DNA from: Patescibacteria group bacterium
GTDB lineage: Bacteria; Patescibacteriota; Microgenomatia; UBA1406; GWC2-37-13
NCBI GenBank assembly: GCA_943356515.1
Contig: CALRFM010000012.1
Location: 1-15,491 of the forward strand
DNA length: 15,491 bases
Direction of reading: 5' to 3'
Of this stretch, positions 6,580 through 11,449 are shown in pieces; the first letter of the stretch is position 1; each line of letters begins with the position of its first letter. The notes below the pieces were generated by a model. The model worked only from the letters and a program-made list of their open reading frames with translations, searched no databases and had not been told where the DNA came from. Made by a program: the position numbers and the translations under genes.

Positions 6580-7545
6580 ATGCACTCCATTACTACATCG
6601 GCCCCGGGGAAACTCATGCTAATGGGAGATCACGCTGTCGTCTATGACAGGCCGTGCCTTGTCACGGCAGTAGATCATCGAATGAAAGTGACCGTGAGTA
6701 GAGCAAGTGATAGCATGCTCACATTAAATGCACCCGATGTTGATATGACTAATTATCAATGTTCTATCGATGAGCTTGCTCAAAATACTCCCAAAGCTGC
6801 TCAATTTGTAGAATACGCCGTGCGAAATTTCTTTCAAACGTTCTGTGTAAATAGTGGGCTAGCCATTACATCACAATCTGACTTTTCATCCAAATTTGGA
6901 TTCGGTTCCTCCTCTGCGGTGACCGTAGCCACAATAAAAGCACTCGGTGAGCTATTTAATGTTGAAATGACAAATAAAGAACTCTTCAACCTTTCGTATA
7001 AAACTATTCTAGATATTCAAGGAAAAGGGTCGGGATTCGATGTTGCAGCAGCTGTATTTGGTGGCACCTTATATTTTATAACGGGAGGAAAAAAAATTAT
7101 ACCTATTGAAGTGGTTGAACTTCCCTTGATCGTTGGGTATACCGGTGTTAAAGCAGATACAGTAACGCTCATAAATAAAGTAAAAGAGAGGCTTGATGCA
7201 GAACCAGATGACATGAATAAGATATTCGATGATATTGCCCAATTAGTTGAACAAGGAAAACAAATATTGAAAGACAATGATATGAGCTCACTCGGCAACC
7301 TTTTTACCAAAAACCAACTCCTATTATCTATGCTTGGGGTGACTAGCCCTATGTTAGATATTTTAAATGAATCCGCACTTGATGCTGGAGCTTACGGCGC
7401 CAAGCTCTCTGGCGCTGGAGGTGGAGATTGTATGATCGCAGTCGCACCTGATGATCTTCGAACCAAAGTAATGAATGCAATTGTTCAAGCAGGCGGCACC
7501 AATATCGAAGTTTCTACAAATGCACTCGGAGTTCGTGTAGAATAA
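6580..7545 (+). CDS. mvk: GHMP kinase, mevalonate kinase-like
   Basis: A 321-residue cytosolic GHMP kinase, most likely mevalonate kinase (mevalonate + ATP to 5-phosphomevalonate). The N-terminal SAPGKLMLMGDHAVVY (7-22) is the mevalonate-kinase form, with Asp in place of the usual Glu of GEHAVVY. The ATP loop is FGFGSSSAVTVA (106-117), and the C-terminal GHMP motif is KLSGAGGGDC (about 276-285). The catalytic Asp is likely D154 in GSGFDVAAAVFGG. That stretch is unlike the PSGxDN of classical mevalonate kinases and closer to what I recall of some phosphomevalonate kinases, so the exact substrate is open. I chose ATG 6580 over 6571 because 6571 lies inside the -10 box. The decarboxylase homologue follows after 5 bases, so the two are an operon. 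Confidence 0.85.
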   Translation: MHSITTSAPGKLMLMGDHAVVYDRPCLVTAVDHRMKVTVSRASDSMLTLNAPDVDMTNYQCSIDELAQNTPKAAQFVEYAVRNFFQTFCVNSGLAITSQSDFSSKFGFGSSSAVTVATIKALGELFNVEMTNKELFNLSYKTILDIQGKGSGFDVAAAVFGGTLYFITGGKKIIPIEVVELPLIVGYTGVKADTVTLINKVKERLDAEPDDMNKIFDDIAQLVEQGKQILKDNDMSSLGNLFTKNQLLLSMLGVTSPMLDILNESALDAGAYGAKLSGAGGGDCMIAVAPDDLRTKVMNAIVQAGGTNIEVSTNALGVRVE

Positions 7546-7550
7546 CACTT

Positions 7551-8528
7551 ATGAAATCCACTGCTATCGCACACCCTAATGTAGCACTGATAAAATACTG
7601 GGGTCGGAAAGATGAAAAGCTCAGACTCCCCACAAATGGCAGTATATCGGTCAATTTGAGCGAAATGACCACAACAACTACTGTTGAGTTTTCTGAAAAA
7701 TATACCAGTGACCAGATTCGAATTGACAAACAAAATCTCTTTGACGAAGCAGATCGTGTGATCAAACACCTTGATCGAATCCGATCCCTTGCCAAATCAC
7801 CACTACATGCAAAAGTAGTATCGGAAAATAACTTTCCTTCGGGCACCGGTCTTTCGTCATCATCTTCGGGTTTTGCAGCGCTCACCGTTGCCGCGTCAAA
7901 CGCACTTGGACTCAAGCTATCAGAAAAGGAACTTTCTATCCTTGCACGTCAAGGATCTGGGTCTGCATGTCGATCAATTCCCAGTGGCTGGGTTGAGTGG
8001 AAAGATGCTGAGACGAGTGAGGAGTCATACGCAAGATCAATATTTCCAAACGATCACTGGGATGTTGTTGATGTAGTCGCTGTGGTAAGTACTGAAAAAA
8101 AAGATGTACCAACTTCCATTGGTCAAAAGCTTGCGCAAACAAGTCCTTTTTTTGATGCTCGACAACAATCGATGCAGAGTAAAATTACAGAGTTAAAAAA
8201 ACATATTACTGATCGAAGTTTCAAATCATTTGGAGAAATTATTGAAGCAGAGGCTCTAAATATGCATGCCGTCATGCTTACTTCTTCTCCATCTCTTATT
8301 TATTGGTCGACTGGCACGCTGCAACTTATGAAACAAGTAAAAAAATGGAGAACCGAAGGGCTTCCTGCATACTTCACCATAAACACCGGACAAGATACAC
8401 ATATTCTTGTTGAAGAAAAAAATGCTCACATCTTAATCGAAAAACTGAGTACAGTTTCTTATGTTAAAAAAGTCATAAAAAACTCTATTTCTCAGGGAGC
8501 TCGCCTCATACAAACTCACCTTTTCTAA
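7551..8528 (+). CDS. mvaD: Diphosphomevalonate decarboxylase family protein
   Basis: A 325-residue GHMP-fold enzyme of the mevalonate pathway. The family converts (di)phosphomevalonate to an isopentenyl phosphate with ATP use and CO2 loss. Visible motifs: NVALIKYWGRKD (10-21) with Lys15, NGSISVNLSEMTTTTTV (29-45), PSGTGLSSSSSGFAAL (96-111), and ARQGSGSACRSIPSGWVEW (132-150) with Arg141. The expected DAGPN with the catalytic Asp is here NTGQD (278-282), so Asn278 stands where decarboxylases carry Asp. Length fits the family. The enzyme could be a phosphomevalonate decarboxylase or a mevalonate-3-kinase-like protein instead of a classical diphosphomevalonate decarboxylase. It is co-transcribed with the kinase, with no clear ribosome site in the 5-base gap. 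Confidence 0.88.
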   Translation: MKSTAIAHPNVALIKYWGRKDEKLRLPTNGSISVNLSEMTTTTTVEFSEKYTSDQIRIDKQNLFDEADRVIKHLDRIRSLAKSPLHAKVVSENNFPSGTGLSSSSSGFAALTVAASNALGLKLSEKELSILARQGSGSACRSIPSGWVEWKDAETSEESYARSIFPNDHWDVVDVVAVVSTEKKDVPTSIGQKLAQTSPFFDARQQSMQSKITELKKHITDRSFKSFGEIIEAEALNMHAVMLTSSPSLIYWSTGTLQLMKQVKKWRTEGLPAYFTINTGQDTHILVEEKNAHILIEKLSTVSYVKKVIKNSISQGARLIQTHLF

Positions 8529-8534
8529 ACCTGC

Positions 8535-8564
8535 TTGACAAACACCTTCATTCTCACGTATTCT
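8535..8564 (+). promoter_or_regulatory. Promoter of the 46-residue protein gene
   Basis: A consensus -35 TTGACA (8535-8540) is followed after 18 bases by TATTCT (8559-8564). The predicted mRNA starts near 8571, about 25 bases before the ATG. It is the best -35/-10 pair in the window. Confidence 0.65.
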
Positions 8565-8595
8565 AAAACTAATCATTATTATTTAATATCTTATT

Positions 8596-8736
8596 ATGGC
8601 AAAAGCAAAAAAACAAAATCCACATGACAGTGTTATTATCCAAGCAGGAATCGTATTTATTCTTGTTTCATCAATCGCAATAACTGCATATGTGTTTGCG
8701 AATTTTTATGTACCCGGTGCAGCAGCAGGATACTAA
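8596..8736 (+). CDS. 46-residue single-pass membrane peptide
   Basis: I do not recognise this small protein. It starts MAKAKKQNPHDS, a basic cytoplasmic tail. Residues 13-38 form one hydrophobic helix (VIIQAGIVFILVSSIAITAYVF plus ANFY), and it ends in a short PGAAAGY tail. The layout suggests an inner-membrane peptide with its N-terminus inside. The coding case rests on the strong promoter just upstream, an ATG at a sensible distance, and a well-formed basic-hydrophobic-polar pattern. There is no Shine-Dalgarno sequence. It lies alone between the mevalonate operon and the convergent tRNA cluster. Confidence 0.6.
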   Translation: MAKAKKQNPHDSVIIQAGIVFILVSSIAITAYVFANFYVPGAAAGY

Positions 8737-8823
8737 TTCTGGAAAACGTCCTACACTATCATGCCACAATACATTCCATATGTGTTCTGCCATGATTTTT
8801 TTGTTGAAACCATTCCTGTCTGG

Positions 8824-8895
8824 AGCGGTGGAAGGGATTCGAACCCTCGACCTTCTCCTTGGCAAGGAGACATTCTACCACTGAACTACCACCGC
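8824..8895 (-). tRNA. tRNA-Gly(GCC)
   Basis: Acceptor GCGGTGG/CCACCGC, anticodon loop TTGCCAA on stem TCTCC/GGAGA, T arm GAGGG-TTCGAAT-CCCTT, discriminator T73 typical of glycine tRNA. CCA is not encoded. A decayed copy lies directly upstream. Confidence 0.95.
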
Positions 8896-8911
8896 AATCA
8901 TAACTCGACCT

Positions 8912-8927
8912 CCCCGCCATGGCGGGG
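8912..8927. repeat. 16-base perfect palindrome
   Basis: CCCCGCCATGGCGGGG occupies the place of the anticodon arm in the tRNA-Gly remnant. It has the same CCCCG-N6-CGGGG design as the palindrome at 10902-10917. Confidence 0.7.
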
Positions 8928-8941
8928 CATTCTACCAGCTG

Positions 8942-8971
8942 TCAGCCATAGGCTGATCCGCCTTTGGCGGA
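8942..8971. repeat. Tandem pair of 15-base hairpin repeats
   Basis: TCAGCCATAGGCTGA (8942-8956) and TCCGCCTTTGGCGGA (8957-8971) adjoin head to tail, each a 6-base perfect stem around a 3-base centre. They split the D arm of the tRNA-Gly remnant. Confidence 0.7.
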
Positions 8972-9009
8972 AACTACCACCGCTTCTGCTTTATCCTACA
9001 AAATTTTAG

Positions 9010-9082
9010 TGCCGAGAGTCAGAGTCGAACTGACATCTGAGGTTTTTCAGACCACCGCCGTGACCACCTTGGCTATCTCGGC
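9010..9082 (-). tRNA. tRNA-Phe(GAA)
   Basis: Acceptor GCCGAGA/TCTCGGC with A73, anticodon loop CTGAAAA, T arm TGTCAG-TTCGACT-CTGACT. The D arm has a long loop closed by GCC/GGC. The anticodon stem GTGGT/ACCTC has one T-T mismatch. CCA is not encoded. Confidence 0.9.
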
Positions 9083-9103
9083 ATTGTAATGCCTGATATA
9101 TAG

Positions 9104-9288
9104 TACGTCTGGATGGAATCGAACCATCGACATCCATTTTACCTGCCCGCCGCACAACTAGTGCGCTCGCTTGGATTCGGACCAAGGACCCCTACTTTAT
9201 AAGAGTAGTGCTCTACCGCTGAGCTACGAGCGCTTTTTGCTCTCGGAGGCGCGGTAAGAATGGCGCTCTACCGCTGAGCTACAGACGC
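9104..9288 (-). tRNA. Split tRNA, Val(TAC) or Ile(TAT), interrupted in the anticodon loop
   Basis: The 5' part (9254-9288) reads GCGTCTG acceptor, a GCTC-AGCGGTA-GAGC D arm, anticodon stem CCATT and loop start CTTAC. The 3' part (9104-9140) supplies AA, stem AATGG, variable ATGTC, T arm GATGG-TTCGATT-CCATC, acceptor CAGACGT (one G-T pair) and A73. Acceptor and anticodon stems match perfectly across the gap, so both belong to one tRNA. About 113 bases (9141-9253) intervene and contain a full tRNA-Ile. If the junction follows TTAC the anticodon is TAC (Val). If it falls one base earlier, using the T at 9141, the loop is CTTATAA (Ile TAT). The insert is too short for a group I or II intron. Confidence 0.7.
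9162..9233 (-). tRNA. tRNA-Ile(TAT), nested inside the split tRNA
   Basis: Acceptor GCGCTCG/CGAGCGC with A73, D arm GCTC-AGCGGTA-GAGC, anticodon stem CTACT/AGTAG with loop CTTATAA (anticodon TAT), and T stem CTTGG/CCAAG. The T-loop is TCCGAAT: position 55 is C where almost all tRNAs have T (pseudouridine). Most bacteria read AUA with a CAT anticodon modified to lysidine; a TAT anticodon does so without TilS. CCA is not encoded. Confidence 0.85.
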
Positions 9289-9302
9289 TTATTGTACCGC
9301 AT

Positions 9303-9335
9303 ATTATAATATAAAACGAGTGATAATTCTGACAA
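9303..9335 (-). promoter_or_regulatory. Promoter candidate for the split tRNA locus
   Basis: On the minus strand TTGTCA (9330-9335) lies 16 bases before TATATT (9308-9313), and a consensus TATAAT follows at 9303-9308. Either would start RNA a few bases before the split tRNA at 9288. Confidence 0.45.
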
Positions 9336-9356
9336 ATCCTCACATATAAGCTCAGG

Positions 9357-9427
9357 TGGACCTAGCCAGAATCGAACTGGCGACTATGCAATGCGAATGC
9401 ATCGGTATACCACTTACCTATAGGCCC
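9357..9427 (-). tRNA. tRNA-Ala(CGC)
   Basis: Acceptor GGGCCTA/TAGGTCC contains the G3-T70 wobble pair that marks alanine tRNAs. The anticodon loop is TTCGCAT on stem ATGCA/TGCAT. T arm GCCAG-TTCGATT-CTGGC and A73. CC but not the final A follows in the DNA. Confidence 0.94.
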
Positions 9428-9434
9428 TAACTTT

Positions 9435-9511
9435 TGGTGCACTCGAGTGGACTCGAACCACCAACCTTCAGATCCGGAATCTGATGCTCTATCCGATTAA
9501 GCTACGAGTGC
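9435..9511 (-). tRNA. tRNA-Arg(CCG), CCA encoded
   Basis: Acceptor GCACTCG/CGAGTGC with A73, anticodon loop TTCCGGA on stem TCAGA/TCTGA, T arm GGTGG-TTCGAGT-CCACT. Unlike the other tRNAs here, CCA is encoded (9435-9437). Its 5' 15 bases overlap the end of uppP on the same strand. Confidence 0.94.
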
Positions 9512-10279
9512 AGCAAGGAGTAGTATACCAACTGCAATTCGATACCAACCAAATAACTCGAGTGAATGATTTTGTAAATACGCAATAAGCCATTTCACAC
9601 AAATAAGTGAGCTTATAAACGCAATTCCTAATCCAAGGAGTAATACCATACTCGTATCTATGCTTGCGAAGGCAATATCTCGCATTTGTAACAAATCAAG
9701 CCCAACTGCCGCCAAAATGGTAGGAATAGAAAGCATAAAAGAATATTTTGCCGATTCATCACGACGATATCCAAGAATCATCATGCATACAAGCACTGCT
9801 CCCGATCGAGATACCCCAGGAACTACGGCTAACGCTTGGAATACGCCTATGAGTATGGCATCTTTATACGTGAGTTTTGCAATATCTTGCTTTATGGAAA
9901 GCTTTCCTGCTTTTATGTATCGTTCGACGAGTATGAATAAGATACCAACGACAATAAATACGATGGTCGTTGCCATCATGCTTTCAAAAAAGACATCTTT
10001 GATAAGCTTATATAACATTAATCCAATGATTGCGGTTGGGATAAAAGAAACCATCAGTTTCTTCATAAGAGAAAAGTTAGTGAGCACTTCCCGAAAGTAG
10101 AGTAACATGACGGCACCTATTGCGCCGCCCTGGATGACCACTTGGAATAATTTGACAAAGTCACTTTGTGGAAGCGCCAACAACTCCCCTGTCCATATAA
10201 GATGGAAGGTGGATGAAATGGGGAGGAATTCTGTGATCCCTTCAACAATACCAAGAATTATGACGTGAATAATGTTCAT
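9497..10279 (-). CDS. uppP: Undecaprenyl-diphosphatase UppP
   Basis: A 260-residue integral membrane phosphatase of the BacA/UppP family that dephosphorylates undecaprenyl diphosphate to recycle the carrier lipid for cell-wall and glycan synthesis; it can confer bacitracin tolerance. Signature one is GIVEGITEFLPISSTFHL (10-27), with Phe25 where most members have Gly (STGHL). Signature two is PGVSRSG (154-160) with the essential Arg158. About eight hydrophobic segments. I chose ATG 10279 because the family starts just before this helix; a frame extending to 10456 would add an atypical cysteine-rich tail across the divergent gene. The TAA stop (9497-9499) lies inside tRNA-Arg, so the transcript probably runs into the tRNA cluster. 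Confidence 0.93.
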   Translation of the reverse strand: MNIIHVIILGIVEGITEFLPISSTFHLIWTGELLALPQSDFVKLFQVVIQGGAIGAVMLLYFREVLTNFSLMKKLMVSFIPTAIIGLMLYKLIKDVFFESMMATTIVFIVVGILFILVERYIKAGKLSIKQDIAKLTYKDAILIGVFQALAVVPGVSRSGAVLVCMMILGYRRDESAKYSFMLSIPTILAAVGLDLLQMRDIAFASIDTSMVLLLGLGIAFISSLICVKWLIAYLQNHSLELFGWYRIAVGILLLAALVA

Positions 10280-10292
10280 AATAAGTACGTAC

Positions 10293-10300
10293 AGTATAAT
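10293..10300. promoter_or_regulatory. Overlapping divergent -10 boxes of uppP and the GT4 gene
   Basis: The plus strand has TATAAT at 10295-10300, six bases before the GT4 ATG at 10307. The minus strand has TATACT at 10293-10298, which would start uppP mRNA about six bases before its ATG at 10279. The two boxes share four base pairs, so polymerase can probably use only one direction at a time. Confidence 0.5.
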
Positions 10301-10306
10301 ACATAT

Positions 10307-11449
10307 ATGAAGCAAAGAATCGCACTCGTGCACGACCAACTGCAAGAATTTGGTGGCGCAGAACGCGTATTTGTGGCTCTCACCAAGCTGTATCCTGATG
10401 CAGATATTTTTACGGCGTTTTACAATCCTCACGCACTTGGCATTCACAACAACCATTTTAAGAATCGGAATATCATCGAATCATGGGCGGCAAAAATTCC
10501 TTTTTTTGGGAAGCTGTATTCCCCCCTCCGATTCCTTGCACCAGCAATATGGGAATCATTTGATTTTTCAGATTATGATTTGGTGATATCGAGTTCTGGC
10601 TGGTATATGTGTAAAGGAATTAGAACACCACATAAGACTACGCATATTTGCTATCTTCACCATCCCCCTCGCTATTTGTATGGGTACGAAACAGCAGTTG
10701 AATGGCAAAAGTATTGGCCGGTGAAAATCTATGCTAACATTGTCAATCATTTCTTGAGACAGTGGGATTTCAACTCGTCAAAGCGTCCTGATTATTTTAT
10801 TGCAAACTCTGAGGAGACAAAACGAAGAATACAGAAATTTTATCGACGCGACTCGGACGTAATCTATCCTCCTGTTACCATTCCCTCTCATGTCATTCAG
10901 ACCCCGAGTACTCGGGGGATGAATCCAGAAAAAGACGATGACAAGTATTATATAACCCTCTCTCGCCTTGCACGAGCAAAACATATTGATGTTTTGATCA
11001 AAGCGGCCAACAAAGCCAAATTTCAGTTGAAGGTCATCGGCTCTGGCCGCGATGAAGAATACCTCAAATCTCTAGCCGGACCGACAGTTGAGTTTCTTAA
11101 TCATATTCGAGACGAACAATTTAAAGAAGTATTTACTGGTGCAAAGGCATTTTTATTTGCTTCAGTTGATGAAGAATTTGGCATTGCGCCGGTGGAAGCC
11201 ATGGGGTATGGTATTCCCGTGATTGCGTATGGCTCAGGTGGTTTGAAAGAGATAGTGCAAAATGGAACGAATGGATATTTATATGATGAGTTGGATGAAG
11301 CGTCGCTTTTAAAATCGATTGGCAAGCTCGAAAACCTTTCAGAAAAAGATTATGAGAAGATGAGAAAAGAAGCTCGAAAATCTGCAGAGCAATATTCGAT
11401 TGAGGTGTTTGAAAAGAAGATACTCACTCATACCTTATCGCATCGATAG
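10307..11449 (+). CDS. GT4-family glycosyltransferase
   Basis: A 380-residue cytosolic GT-B enzyme, probably transferring mannose or a related sugar from a nucleotide sugar to a lipid-linked or surface glycan. The N-terminal nucleotide-fold start is RIALVHDQLQEFGGAERVF (3-21), with the GGAE glycine loop. The C-terminal domain has the retaining GT4 signature EFGIAPVEAMGYGIPVIA, with its two glutamates, followed by GSGGLKEIV and NGTNGYLY. The start at 10307 is set by TATAAT exactly 6 bases upstream and by homologues beginning near RIALVHD; 10265 would lie upstream of the -10 box. A palindromic repeat (10891-10926) is inserted in frame in the interdomain linker. The 3' end overlaps the convergent macB-like gene by 26 bases. 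Confidence 0.9.
   Translation: MKQRIALVHDQLQEFGGAERVFVALTKLYPDADIFTAFYNPHALGIHNNHFKNRNIIESWAAKIPFFGKLYSPLRFLAPAIWESFDFSDYDLVISSSGWYMCKGIRTPHKTTHICYLHHPPRYLYGYETAVEWQKYWPVKIYANIVNHFLRQWDFNSSKRPDYFIANSEETKRRIQKFYRRDSDVIYPPVTIPSHVIQTPSTRGMNPEKDDDKYYITLSRLARAKHIDVLIKAANKAKFQLKVIGSGRDEEYLKSLAGPTVEFLNHIRDEQFKEVFTGAKAFLFASVDEEFGIAPVEAMGYGIPVIAYGSGGLKEIVQNGTNGYLYDELDEASLLKSIGKLENLSEKDYEKMRKEARKSAEQYSIEVFEKKILTHTLSHR
10891..10926 (+). repeat. REP-like palindrome inserted within the GT4 gene
   Basis: CCCCGAGTACTCGGGG (10902-10917) is a perfect 16-base palindrome, flanked by TGTCATTC on the left and GAATCC on the right, the layout of dispersed GTCATTC repeats. It encodes VIQTPSTRGMNP in a region where GT4 proteins have a variable linker, so the reading frame survives. 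Confidence 0.65.

Larger units (their letters stand above)
8905..8983 (-). pseudogene. Decayed tRNA-Gly copy carrying palindromes
   Basis: On the minus strand it begins GCGGTGGTAGTT, identical to the start of the intact tRNA-Gly, and later resumes with TGGTAGAATG and AGGTCGAG, also identical. Between the two D-arm halves are two palindromes (8942-8971), and the anticodon arm is replaced by CCCCGCCATGGCGGGG. The T arm and 3' acceptor are missing, so it cannot be a working tRNA. Confidence 0.65.

Noticed and set aside
9141..9253. Group I intron in the split tRNA
   Set aside because: The insert is about 113 bases, of which 72 are a tRNA. There is no room for the catalytic core, and the 5' junction does not follow a U.
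9134..9263. Archaeal bulge-helix-bulge intron
   Set aside because: GGTAA and AATGG adjoin without a 3-base bulge, and the gene content is bacterial.
10280..10456. N-terminal extension of UppP by 59 residues
   Set aside because: It is cysteine-rich, lies upstream of the predicted promoter, and runs antisense through the GT4 start. UppP proteins begin at the helix starting MNIIHVIILG.
11426..11449. Bidirectional terminator in the GT4/macB overlap
   Set aside because: A short hairpin (about CTTATCG/CGATAGG) is present, but no T tract follows on either strand.
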